A stretch of DNA of 34,072 nt. Source: Planctomycetota bacterium (GTDB taxonomy: Bacteria; Planctomycetota; UBA8108; JACQVS01). Under the pieces are notes generated by a model. That model had not been told where the DNA came from, ran no database searches, and saw only the letters and a program-made list of their open reading frames with translations. Shown here piece after piece: positions 16,309 to 23,585 of this stretch (position 1 is the first letter of the stretch; each line of letters opens with the position of its first letter). Location: assembly GCA_016209605.1 (NCBI GenBank), contig JACQVS010000265.1, positions 1 to 34,072 of the forward strand. The letters run 5' to 3'. The position numbers and the translations under genes were made by a program.

Positions 16309-17169
16309 ATGGCGGGCGAGAAAGCTCCCTTGAAAGAGGTCCGCGACCTGCCGGCGATCCCGCCGCGGGCCCCCGATTCCCACAAGGGCCTCTACGGGCG
16401 CGTCCTCATCGCCGCCGGCTCCCCTTTCATGCCCGGCGCCGCCGTGCTCGCGGCGCGAGCCGCCTACCGGGCCGGCTCCGGGCTCGTCACCGTGCTCACC
16501 GACACCGAGGTCATCCCCATCGTCGCCGCCGGCGCCGTCGAAGCGGTCTACACCGACTGGACCGCCCTGGGAGAGAAGCTGGGGACGGACGAGCCGCTCG
16601 CCTACGACGCCTGCCTGGTCGGTCCCGGCCTCGGCGTTTCCGGCCGCGGCCGCCTGGTTCTCGAGCTGATCGTTCACGCCGGCGGTCCGGTGATCGTCGA
16701 CGCCGACGCCTTGAACCTCGCCTCCGGCCTGTCCGCTGCGGCGATCCCGCCGCGCGACGACCGCATCTGGACTCCCCATCCCGGCGAGTTTCAGCGGCTC
16801 ACCGGCCTCATGCCGAGGGGCGACGCGGAGCGGCTCGAGACGGCGCGGCGATTCGTCGAGGAGCGCGGCGGCGTCCTGGTCCTGAAAGGCCATCGCACGG
16901 TCATCGTGGACCGCGAGCGCTATGCCATCAACCAGACCGGCAATGCCGGCATGGCCACCGCCGGATCGGGCGATGTGCTGGCTGGAATCCTCGTGGCCCT
17001 CCTCGGCCAGAGCTTCCCGCCCTTCGAGGCGGCGCGCCTGGCCGCGCATCTTCACGGCCGCGCCGGCGACCTCGCCGCCGCCGAGCTGGGCGAGACCTCG
17101 CTCACGGCCGGCGACCTGGTGGACTTCCTTCCGGCGGCGATCCGCGAACATGCCATGAAAAAGAAGTGA
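16309..17169 (+). CDS. nnrD: ADP-dependent NAD(P)H-hydrate dehydratase (stand-alone)
   Basis: 286 residues, ribokinase-like fold (YjeF C-terminal / CARKD family). It converts the damaged cofactor (S)-NAD(P)HX back to NAD(P)H using ADP or ATP. Diagnostic motifs are KGLYGRVLIAAGS near residue 25, CLVGPGLGVSGRG, VIVDADALN, TPHPGEFQRLTG, VLKGHRTVIVD, and the nucleotide-binding NAGMATAGSGDVLAG with the catalytic Asp. It lacks the N-terminal epimerase domain (NnrE) found in fused YjeF proteins, so the epimerase must be elsewhere. ATG 16309 lies 3 bases after the larB stop. Confidence 0.94.
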   Translation: MAGEKAPLKEVRDLPAIPPRAPDSHKGLYGRVLIAAGSPFMPGAAVLAARAAYRAGSGLVTVLTDTEVIPIVAAGAVEAVYTDWTALGEKLGTDEPLAYDACLVGPGLGVSGRGRLVLELIVHAGGPVIVDADALNLASGLSAAAIPPRDDRIWTPHPGEFQRLTGLMPRGDAERLETARRFVEERGGVLVLKGHRTVIVDRERYAINQTGNAGMATAGSGDVLAGILVALLGQSFPPFEAARLAAHLHGRAGDLAAAELGETSLTAGDLVDFLPAAIREHAMKKK

Positions 17170-17173
17170 AGTC

Positions 17174-18088
17174 ATGACCCTGGAAAGCACCCCCGTCCCG
17201 TGCCGGCGCCAGATCCCGGAAGCGGGCCCGTCGCGCGTCGTTTTTAACCGCAAGGTGGGCCCGGGCTGGCTCCTCCTGCGCCTCGAGGAGCCCGCCATCG
17301 CCCGCGCCGCGGCGCCGGGCTCCTTCGTTGAAGTCCTTTGCGCCGTGCCGGGGAGCTACGATCCGCTGCTGCGCCGGCCCTTCAGCGTCTACGACGCCGA
17401 TCCTGCGGCCGGGACCTACGACCTCCTCTACATCGCCACCGGGCGCGGCACGCGCTGGATGGCGGCGCTGCCCGAGCTGCCCGAGCTGCCCGAGGAAGGG
17501 GGCTCGCCGCCGGCGCACGCCGACGTGATCGGCCCCTTCGGCAACCGCTTCACGCCGCCTCCGGCCGGAGCGACCGCCCTGCTCGTCGGCGGCGGGGTCG
17601 GCGTGGCACCGCTTTACTTTTTCGCCCGGGAGCTTTGCGCCTCTCGAGAGCGCCCCGCCCAGGTCATCCTCTGCATGGGGGCGCGGGCGGCGGATCAGCT
17701 CCAGGGCATCGAGGAGTTCCGCAAGCTGCCCATCCGCTCCGAGGTCTCCACCGACGACGGCTCGGCGGGTTTCCACGGCCTGGTCACGGGCCTCCTCGAG
17801 CACCTCCTCGACCGCGACCTGAAAGGAGGCGACCCGCGGCGGATCACCATCTACGGCTGCGGCCCCACCGCCATGAACGAGAGCTTGCGCCGCGTCGCCA
17901 TCGAGAGGAAGCTCTGGTGCGAGATCTGCGTCGAGGCGCGCATGGCTTGCGGCTTCGGGATCTGCTTCGCCTGCGTGGTGCCGATCCAGAAGAGCTTGGG
18001 CGGGGCCTACTACAACCGCAGGATCTGCCTTGAGGGTCCGGTCTTCGACGCGCGGCTCCTCAAGCCGGGCCTGGGAGAACATGAATAA
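17174..18088 (+). CDS. pyrK: Dihydroorotate dehydrogenase B electron-transfer subunit (PyrK-like)
   Basis: A FAD and [2Fe-2S] protein of 304 residues that passes electrons from dihydroorotate dehydrogenase (PyrD, class 1B) to NAD+. It has the FAD-binding RRPFSVYDAD, the NAD-binding GGGVGVAPLYFFAREL and CGPTAMNESL, and a C-terminal cluster site with C259, C264, C267 and C285 (C-x4-C-x2-C-x17-C) in MACGFGICFACVV and RICLEGPVF. This spacing matches PyrK and separates it from other ferredoxin reductases. It is about 40 residues longer than B. subtilis PyrK, with a longer N-terminus. It starts 4 bases after nnrD, completing the larB-nnrD-pyrK operon. No pyrD follows; the next gene is a cyclase beyond a repeat element. 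Confidence 0.92.
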   Translation: MTLESTPVPCRRQIPEAGPSRVVFNRKVGPGWLLLRLEEPAIARAAAPGSFVEVLCAVPGSYDPLLRRPFSVYDADPAAGTYDLLYIATGRGTRWMAALPELPELPEEGGSPPAHADVIGPFGNRFTPPPAGATALLVGGGVGVAPLYFFARELCASRERPAQVILCMGARAADQLQGIEEFRKLPIRSEVSTDDGSAGFHGLVTGLLEHLLDRDLKGGDPRRITIYGCGPTAMNESLRRVAIERKLWCEICVEARMACGFGICFACVVPIQKSLGGAYYNRRICLEGPVFDARLLKPGLGEHE

Positions 18089-18091
18089 TTA

Positions 18092-18165
18092 TTCTTCCTC
18101 CGCAACTTCTCCGCATCCTGCGGGGAAGTTGCGGATAGCTCGGTCGCGGGCGAAGCCCGCATTAT
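18092..18165 (+). repeat. Dispersed intergenic repeat, copy B (full)
   Basis: The 17-base inverted repeat is at 18099-18115 and 18119-18135 with one mismatch, followed by TAGCTCGGTCGCGGGCGAAG and CCCGCATTAT (18136-18165). It fills the gap between pyrK and the cyclase gene. The hairpin could end the pyrK transcript, though no T tract follows. Confidence 0.88.
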
Positions 18166-18176
18166 AGGAAAGAGCC

Positions 18177-19214
18177 ATGAAACATAAAACCGCGATTTTT
18201 ATCACCATTTTTTCAGGCGCGGCGGCGATCTGGGGCCTCGCCGCGGCGACTTTGGACGACCAGCCCGCCGCAATTTCCGGCTGGGCGCGCGGCAAGGGCT
18301 GGGGCTGGATCTGGGGGAAGGACGACGAGGCCGGCTCCCTGAACGCCCTCACCGACTCCACGCGCCTCGCCACCTTCCGCCGCATCGAGAAAGGGAAGAT
18401 CTACGACCTCGGCGTCGCTTACGACCGGGAGTCCTACAAGTGGCCGGGCCACAGCCCCGGCGAGATCATCACCTTTCGCTCGCCCGAGGGGGTGCAGCGC
18501 CAGGGGGATAAGCCGCAAGGCCACAAGAACCCCTCGAAAAGCGCCTGGCACAGCTGCGCCCTCTTTATCAGCGACAACGTCGCGACCCAGATCGACGGCC
18601 TCGGCCACGTCACCATGGGCGCGGACAACCACTGGTACAACGGCTTCAAGGAAGCGGATTTTGGCGGTGACTTCGGCATCCGCCGCTGCGATGCGACCAC
18701 CATTCCGCCCATCGCCGTCCAGGCGGTGCTCATCGACGTTGCCGGCCAGAAAGGCCTCGAACAGCTGCCGCCCCATACCGCCATCACGCCGGCGGACCTG
18801 AAGGCGGCCCTCGAGTGGGAGAAGGAAGACCTCCACCCCGGCGAGGCGGTCTTCATCCGCACCGGCGCCCTCCGCCACTGGGGCGAAAACGGCTCGAACC
18901 ACCAGGTCCTCGGCGGGTACGACTCTGCCGGCATCAACCTTGAATCGGCGAAATGGCTGGTCGAGGAGAAAGGGGCGGTCCTGATAGGAGCCGACACCTC
19001 CGGCCTGGAAGTAGCCCCCGCCGATCCGGAGGCCTCGAGCTTCATGCCGGCGCACCTTTATCTTTTGATCGAGCAGGGAGTGCACATCGGCGAGTTTCAC
19101 TACCTCGAGGATCTCGCCCGCGACAAGGTCTACCGATTCACCTACATCTGCCTGGTCAACAAGATCCGCGGCGCGGTGGCGGGATTCACCCTGCGGCCGA
19201 TCGCCGTCCGCTGA
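18177..19214 (+). CDS. Exported cyclase-family (KynB-like fold) hydrolase
   Basis: 345 residues, with a signal peptide at 1-24 (MKHKTAIFITIFSGAAAIWGLAAA). The remainder matches the putative cyclase family (PF04199; kynurenine formamidase, isatin hydrolase and relatives): DDEAGSLNALT, KIYDLGV, ALFISDNVATQIDGLGHVTM, ADLKAALEWE and GEAVFIRTGALRHWG. The usual metal motif H-x-G-T-H-x-D-x-x-x-H reads N-x-A-T-Q-x-D-x-x-x-H here, so two His ligands are replaced; a subgroup of the family with TQ-x-D-G/A-x-x-H exists from memory. Substrate unknown. The ATG has AGGA 7 bases upstream (in AGGAAAGAGCC), just after repeat copy B. Confidence 0.87.
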   Translation: MKHKTAIFITIFSGAAAIWGLAAATLDDQPAAISGWARGKGWGWIWGKDDEAGSLNALTDSTRLATFRRIEKGKIYDLGVAYDRESYKWPGHSPGEIITFRSPEGVQRQGDKPQGHKNPSKSAWHSCALFISDNVATQIDGLGHVTMGADNHWYNGFKEADFGGDFGIRRCDATTIPPIAVQAVLIDVAGQKGLEQLPPHTAITPADLKAALEWEKEDLHPGEAVFIRTGALRHWGENGSNHQVLGGYDSAGINLESAKWLVEEKGAVLIGADTSGLEVAPADPEASSFMPAHLYLLIEQGVHIGEFHYLEDLARDKVYRFTYICLVNKIRGAVAGFTLRPIAVR

Positions 19215-19237
19215 AAGAGGCTTGAATAAGTAAATCC

Positions 19238-19243
19238 TTGACA
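19238..19243 (+). promoter_or_regulatory. Consensus -35 box upstream of the candidate selenoprotein
   Basis: A perfect TTGACA. No strong -10 follows at 16-18 bases (AACCAT at 19261-19266 is poor), so the promoter may need an activator or use a weak -10. Confidence 0.4.
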
Positions 19244-19275
19244 ACGTCACATTTTTCGGAAACCATTTCTATTTC

Positions 19276-19287
19276 TGAAACGTTTCA
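19276..19287. promoter_or_regulatory. LacI-type operator-like palindrome TGAAACGTTTCA
   Basis: A perfect 12-base palindrome with the central CG flanked by AAA/TTT typical of LacI/GalR-family operators. It lies 33 bases after the TTGACA and 98 bases before the ATG of the candidate selenoprotein, so it covers the expected transcription start region. The regulator is not in this window. Confidence 0.5.
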
Positions 19288-19358
19288 AGCCTTGGATGGA
19301 CCGATTTTGAAGCTGGGCTGGAGTGTTCCAGACCGCGAAATCGGAGTTTTTTACACCT

Positions 19359-19382
19359 GTGTCTTGTGAAAGGAGGAGACAC
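19359..19382 (+). promoter_or_regulatory. Small hairpin with the ribosome-binding site in its loop
   Basis: GTGTC (19359-19363) pairs with GACAC (19378-19382); the 14-base loop carries AAGGAGGA. The ATG follows at 19386. The Shine-Dalgarno site is strong, and its placement in a loop may affect translation. Five pairs only, so modest support. Confidence 0.35.
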
Positions 19383-19385
19383 GCG

Positions 19386-19976
19386 ATGTTGCGTTTCACC
19401 GCAATTCTGGCCGCTCTCCTCTTCTCCGCCGGGCTCATCGCCGCCGACAAGGAAAAAGGCAAGGCGGGAGCCGACAAGGAGAAGAAGGAGAAGCACGAAA
19501 AGGTGGAGTCCGGAATCGGCAAGGGAAAGGCCTGCGCCGCTTTCCAGGTCGAGGATGTCACCGGACCCAACAAGGGCAAGCAGCTCTGCTATGTCTGAAA
19601 TTTCGGCGATAAACCTGTCGCTCTCATCTTCACCAAGGAGATCGACAAGGGCTTGACCGGTCTGGTCAAGGAAATCGACAAGGCGGTTGTGGATGCGAAG
19701 GATGCCAAAGCTTTTGTCGTCCTGCTGGCGGATGACAAGAAAGCGGCCCACGAGAAGCTCGCCGCGGTGGCCAAGGAGCACAACCTCAAGATCCCCCTCA
19801 CCGTCAACGCCGACGGCAAGAAGGCTCCCGGGGCTTACCAAATCAACGATAAAGTCAAGCACACCATCTTGATCTACAAGGGGAAGAAGGTGGTCGAGAA
19901 CTTCGCAGCCGATGAGGTTTCCGAGGAAAAAGCCAAGGAAATCGTCGGCTCGGCGAAGAAGATCTTCCACGGCTGA
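19386..19976 (+). CDS. Candidate selenoprotein: exported thioredoxin-fold-like protein with in-frame TGA (CxxU)
   Basis: One 196-residue product if the TGA at 19596-19598 is read as selenocysteine (residue 71). Residues 1-20 are a signal peptide (RFTAILAALLFSAGLIAA), then a Lys/Glu-rich linker, then a thiol-redox-like domain: CAAFQVEDVTGPNKGKQL, C68-Y-V-U71, KPVALIFTKEI, a helix, AFVVLLADD, IPLTVNADGK and HTILIYKGKKVV. From memory, planctomycete relatives carry a C-x-x-C at this place. The frame is open on both sides of the TGA, and coding character is the same. A GGAGG ribosome-binding site precedes the ATG, and a terminator follows. The alternatives are a TGC/TGT-to-TGA sequencing error or a young pseudogene; both predict no SECIS function and no Sec machinery in the genome. 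Confidence 0.65.
19614..19650 (+). promoter_or_regulatory. Candidate bacterial SECIS hairpin
   Basis: Within the coding sequence, 15 bases after the TGA, four helices stack: 614-616/648-650, 617-620/643-646, 622-625/638-641 and 628-630/635-637 (14 pairs; numbers are the last three digits after 19). There is one C-U mismatch, a bulged A647, a 2-base bulge and a CACC loop. The loop lies 32 bases from the TGA, inside the reported 16-37 base range. A G in the first two loop positions, usual in bacterial SECIS elements, is absent. Confidence 0.45.
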
Positions 19977-20004
19977 TATTTTTTCAAGACCAATTTCGAT
20001 ATAG

Positions 20005-20050
20005 AGAGAGTGAAGGATTCGGTATAAAATTCTTCACTCTCTTTTTATTT
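20005..20050 (+). terminator. Rho-independent terminator after the candidate selenoprotein
   Basis: AGAGAGTGAAG (20005-20015) pairs perfectly with CTTCACTCTCT (20032-20042), an 11-pair stem with a 16-base loop, followed by TTTTATTT. It isolates the gene at 19386 from valS. Confidence 0.88.
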
Positions 20051-20079
20051 GCTGATTTTTGGAGCCAGACAATTCAGCC

Positions 20080-22866
20080 ATGACCACTCCGACCGCCGCC
20101 AACTTCGCGGACCTCCCCACCCGCTACGACCCGCTGCCGGTCGAGCGGCGCTGGTACGCCCATTGGATCGAGAGAGGCTACTTTCACTCCACCCCGGAAC
20201 CTCGCAAGAAGCCTTACACCATCGTCATCCCGCCGCCCAACGTCACCGGCGCCCTCCACATGGGCCACGCCCTCAACAACACCTTGCAGGACATCCTCAT
20301 CCGCTGGCGGCGCATGCAGGGCTTCGAGGCGCTGTGGGTCCCCGGCACCGACCACGCCGGCATCGCCACCCAGACCGCCGTCGAGAAGATGATCCACAAG
20401 GAGGAGAATAAAACCCGGCACCAGTTAGGCCGCGAGGAGCTGCTGCGGCGCATCTGGGCCTGGAAGGAGAAGTACGGCGAGCGCATCCTCCTCCAGCTCC
20501 GCAAGCTGGGCTCCTCCTGCGACTGGGAGCGCGCCCGTTTCACCATGGACGAGGGGCTCTCGCGGGCGGTGAGGCTGGTCTTCGTCAAGCTTTTCCGCGA
20601 CGGCCTCATTTACCGCGGCCGCTACCTCGTCAACTGGTGCCCGGCCCTGCGCACGGCCTTGAGCGACGACGAGGTGGAGTACGAGGAGACCAAGGGCCAC
20701 CTCTGGCACTTCCGCTACCCGGTGGCCGGCCAGGCCGGCCGGCACGTGGTCATCGCCACCACCCGCCCGGAGACCATGCTCGGCGACACCGCCGTGGCGG
20801 TGCACCCGGAGGATCCGCGCTACCGCGACCTGGTCGGAAAGAAGCTGCTCCTCCCGCTCGTCGACCGCGAGATCCCCGTGGTGGAAGACTGGGAGGTCGA
20901 CCTCAATTTCGGCACCGGCGCGGTCAAGGTGACGCCGGCCCACGACCCCGCCGACTTCCGCATCGGCGAGCGGCACAAGCTCGAGCGGGTCAACATCCTC
21001 AATCCCGACGGCATCATCAACGAGAACGGCGGCCGCTTCGCCGGCATGAACCGGTTCCGCGCCCGCGAAGCGGTGGTGCAGGCCATGGCTGACGCCGGCC
21101 TGCTCGAGAAGATCGAGCCCCACGTCCACAACGTCGGCCACTGCTACCGCACCGGCGACGTCATCGAGCCGTACCTGTCGGAGCAGTGGTTCGTCAAGAT
21201 GCGGCCGCTCGCCGAAAAGGCCATCGCGGCGACCAAGACCTGCCGGGTGCGCTTTCACCCTGAGCGCTACACCGACTACTATTTCCAGTGGCTCGAGAAC
21301 GTGCGCGACTGGTGCATCTCCCGCCAGATCTGGTATGGCCACCGCATCCCCATCTGGTACGGCCCCGACGGCGCCACCTTCGCTGGAGTCGACGAGGCGG
21401 AGGCGCGCGAGCAGGCGAAGAGGCGTTACGGCAAGGAAGAGCCGCTGGCGCAGGACGAGGATGTTCTCGACACCTGGTTTTCTTCAGCCCTGTGGCCCTT
21501 CTCGACCCTGGGCTGGCCCGAGCCGACTCAGGACCTCGCCTACTACTTCCCCACCAGCACCCTGGTCACGGACCGCGGCATCATCTTCTTCTGGGTGGCG
21601 CGCATGGTGATGATGAGCGAGTTCATCCTGGGAAAGGAGCCGTTCTCCGACGTCTACATCCATGGCACCATCCTCGACCGTGAGGGGCGCAAGATGTCGA
21701 AGAGCCTCGGAAACGGCATCGATCCGGTGGCGCTCATCGACGGCGGCGTCGACGAGAACACCGGCGGCACCTACGAGCCCCACGGCGCCGACGCCGTGCG
21801 CTTCTCCCTCGCCACCTTGTCCATGGAAGGGCAGGACCTGCGGCTGTGGCCGGAGCGCTTCGATGACGGCCGCCGCTTCGCCAACAAGGCCTGGAACGCC
21901 GGCCGCTTCGTCATCCAGCAGCTGGCGGCGGGGGCCATCGATGACCGGCCGCCCCGCTCGGAGCGGCTCCAGTTCGAGGACCGCTGGATCCTGTCGCGGC
22001 TCACGGCCGCCGTTCAGGAGGCCACCCAGGCGCTGGAGGGCTTCCAGTACTGCCTCGCCGCCCAGCGGGTGCGCGACTTCGTCTGGAGCGACTTCTGCGA
22101 CTGGTACGTCGAGCTGGTGAAGTTCAGGCTGTCGGCGCGGGCGGGAGGCGGAAGCCCGCCGCCGGAGGAAGACGCCAGGCTCTGCAGGCAAGTGCTGGCG
22201 GCGGTCTTCGACGCCACGCTGCGGCTTCTTCATCCGGTCTGCCCCTTCATCACCGAGGAGCTGTGGCATCTCCTCGCCCAGGTGGCGCCGCGGCGCGGCC
22301 TCGAGGGCAGGGGTTGGAACGGCGCGGCGGCGGAGTCGGCGATCATCGCCCCCTGGCCCATGGCCGATCCGGCGCTCCGCCTGGTCGAGGTGGAGAAAAC
22401 CTTCGGCCGCATCCAGGAGGCCATTCAAGCGGTGCGGAGAATCCGCCAGGAGCGCAACCTCTCCTCCAAGGACACGCCGGAGGTGCTCCTCGACTGCGCC
22501 AGCGCCGCGGTGGCCCAGTCCTTCGAGGCGCAGCAAGCGCTGATCCGGAATCTGGGAGCGGTTGCCAGTCTGAACATCGGCGCCGGGATCGCCAAGCCCG
22601 AGGGCTCGGTCTCCGAGATCTTCTCCGACTTCAAGATCTTCATCCCGGTGCCCAAGGCCAACCTCGAGAAGGAGAAGCAGGCGCTCCTCAAGCGCAAGGC
22701 GGAGCTCGAGAACGGCGTCAAGCGAGAGGAGCAGAAGCTGCAAAATCCCTCCTTCGTCGAGAAGGCGCCGCCGGCGGTGGTCGAGGCCGCCAGGAAGCGA
22801 ATCCAGGAGCTGCTCCATCAGCTCGAGACGGTCAACAAGTTGATCGCGGCTGGGGAAAAAAGTTGA
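20080..22866 (+). CDS. valS: Valine--tRNA ligase
   Basis: A class I synthetase of 928 residues that charges tRNA(Val) and edits Thr-tRNA(Val). The HIGH-type motif is HMGH (residues 60-63) in PPPNVTGALHMGHALN, and the KMSKS motif is at residues 538-542 (21691-21705). The editing domain (TTRPETMLGDTAVAVHPEDPRY) sits between them. It ends with an anticodon-binding domain and the ValRS-specific C-terminal coiled coil (NLEKEKQALLKRKAELEN...). The ATG at 20080 is preferred over a TTG at 20059; the only Shine-Dalgarno-like GGAG (20061-20064) is 15 bases upstream, farther than usual. Its stop overlaps the start of the following glycosyltransferase. Confidence 0.97.
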   Translation: MTTPTAANFADLPTRYDPLPVERRWYAHWIERGYFHSTPEPRKKPYTIVIPPPNVTGALHMGHALNNTLQDILIRWRRMQGFEALWVPGTDHAGIATQTAVEKMIHKEENKTRHQLGREELLRRIWAWKEKYGERILLQLRKLGSSCDWERARFTMDEGLSRAVRLVFVKLFRDGLIYRGRYLVNWCPALRTALSDDEVEYEETKGHLWHFRYPVAGQAGRHVVIATTRPETMLGDTAVAVHPEDPRYRDLVGKKLLLPLVDREIPVVEDWEVDLNFGTGAVKVTPAHDPADFRIGERHKLERVNILNPDGIINENGGRFAGMNRFRAREAVVQAMADAGLLEKIEPHVHNVGHCYRTGDVIEPYLSEQWFVKMRPLAEKAIAATKTCRVRFHPERYTDYYFQWLENVRDWCISRQIWYGHRIPIWYGPDGATFAGVDEAEAREQAKRRYGKEEPLAQDEDVLDTWFSSALWPFSTLGWPEPTQDLAYYFPTSTLVTDRGIIFFWVARMVMMSEFILGKEPFSDVYIHGTILDREGRKMSKSLGNGIDPVALIDGGVDENTGGTYEPHGADAVRFSLATLSMEGQDLRLWPERFDDGRRFANKAWNAGRFVIQQLAAGAIDDRPPRSERLQFEDRWILSRLTAAVQEATQALEGFQYCLAAQRVRDFVWSDFCDWYVELVKFRLSARAGGGSPPPEEDARLCRQVLAAVFDATLRLLHPVCPFITEELWHLLAQVAPRRGLEGRGWNGAAAESAIIAPWPMADPALRLVEVEKTFGRIQEAIQAVRRIRQERNLSSKDTPEVLLDCASAAVAQSFEAQQALIRNLGAVASLNIGAGIAKPEGSVSEIFSDFKIFIPVPKANLEKEKQALLKRKAELENGVKREEQKLQNPSFVEKAPPAVVEAARKRIQELLHQLETVNKLIAAGEKS

Positions 22867-23585
22867 GCGCGCCGGTCAAGCTTTCGCTGCTGACCCCTTG
22901 CTACAACGAGGAGGAGAACGTCCAGCCCCTCGTCGAGGAATGCTTCGCGGCGCTGCAGAAGTTCGGGGTGCCGTTCGAAATGATCGCCATCGACGACGGC
23001 TCGACCGATGGCACGCTGAGGAGGCTGCTGGCGCTGCGGCGCGAGCGTCCCGAGCTGCGGATCATTCACCTCAAGGAGCGCCGCGGCCAGTCGGCGGCGC
23101 TCCTCGCCGGCTTCCGCGCCGCCTGTGGCGAGTTCATCGGCACCATCGACGCCGACCTGCAAAACGATCCCGCCGACCTGATGGTGCTCTTCGGGCCGGT
23201 GGAGCGCGGCGAGTGCGACCTGGCGAGCGGGTGGAGAAAGAAGAGGGGGGATTCCTGGCTGCGGAAGATCTCCACCCGGATCGCCAACGGCATCCGCAAG
23301 CGCTTTCTCCAGGACGGCATGAACGACTCGGCCGCCCCCATGAAGGTCTACCGCCGCGAGGTGCCGCAGCGCTTCCCCACTTTCAACGGCATGCACCGCT
23401 TTTACCCCGCGCTCGCCGTGTTACAGGGCTTCCGCGTCCTGGAAATCCCGGTGAACCACCGCCCTCGCGGCCGCGGCCAGTCGAAGTACGGCGTCTGGAA
23501 CCGCGTCTTCCGGGCAACGCTGGACATGTTCGGGGTGGCGTGGCTGAGGAAGCGGGCCATCCGGTACGAGGCGGAAGAACTATAG
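22863..23585 (+). CDS. Family 2 glycosyltransferase (polyprenyl-phosphate sugar transferase-like)
   Basis: 240 residues. The start is the TTG at 22863, which overlaps the valS stop (TTGA), giving MSAPVKLSLLTPCYNEEENVQPL. The GT-A motifs are TPCYNEEENV (11-20), AIDDGSTDGT (D44-D45), the DxD in GTIDADLQNDPADL, and a C-terminal GRGQSKYG acceptor-loop signature typical of dolichol/undecaprenyl-phosphate mannose or glucose synthases (DPM1/ArnC/GtrB type). It lacks the C-terminal membrane helices of ArnC/GtrB, so it is probably peripheral. The LAB_N protein and ArnT-like transferase just downstream suggest it loads a sugar on undecaprenyl phosphate for envelope glycosylation; the sugar is unknown. 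Confidence 0.9.
   Translation: MSAPVKLSLLTPCYNEEENVQPLVEECFAALQKFGVPFEMIAIDDGSTDGTLRRLLALRRERPELRIIHLKERRGQSAALLAGFRAACGEFIGTIDADLQNDPADLMVLFGPVERGECDLASGWRKKRGDSWLRKISTRIANGIRKRFLQDGMNDSAAPMKVYRREVPQRFPTFNGMHRFYPALAVLQGFRVLEIPVNHRPRGRGQSKYGVWNRVFRATLDMFGVAWLRKRAIRYEAEEL

Noticed and set aside
15067..17298. Long 743-codon open frame on the minus strand opposite larB, nnrD and the HEPN gene
   Set aside because: GC-rich codon bias keeps the antisense frame open; the plus-strand genes have clear family motifs and the antisense product has none.
18213..19250. 345-codon antisense open frame opposite the cyclase gene
   Set aside because: Shadow of the real gene: no recognisable motif, while the plus strand encodes an intact family member with signal peptide.
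19606..19621. Small hairpin GCGA/TCGC just after the TGA as the SECIS
   Set aside because: Only four to five pairs, and its loop is about 12 bases from the TGA, closer than the reported range; the larger hairpin at 19614-19650 is stronger.
19653..19976. Separate 107-residue gene starting after the TGA
   Set aside because: It starts with no ribosome-binding site in the middle of a conserved-looking domain; reading through from 19386 explains it better, as a selenoprotein or, failing that, a mutated gene.
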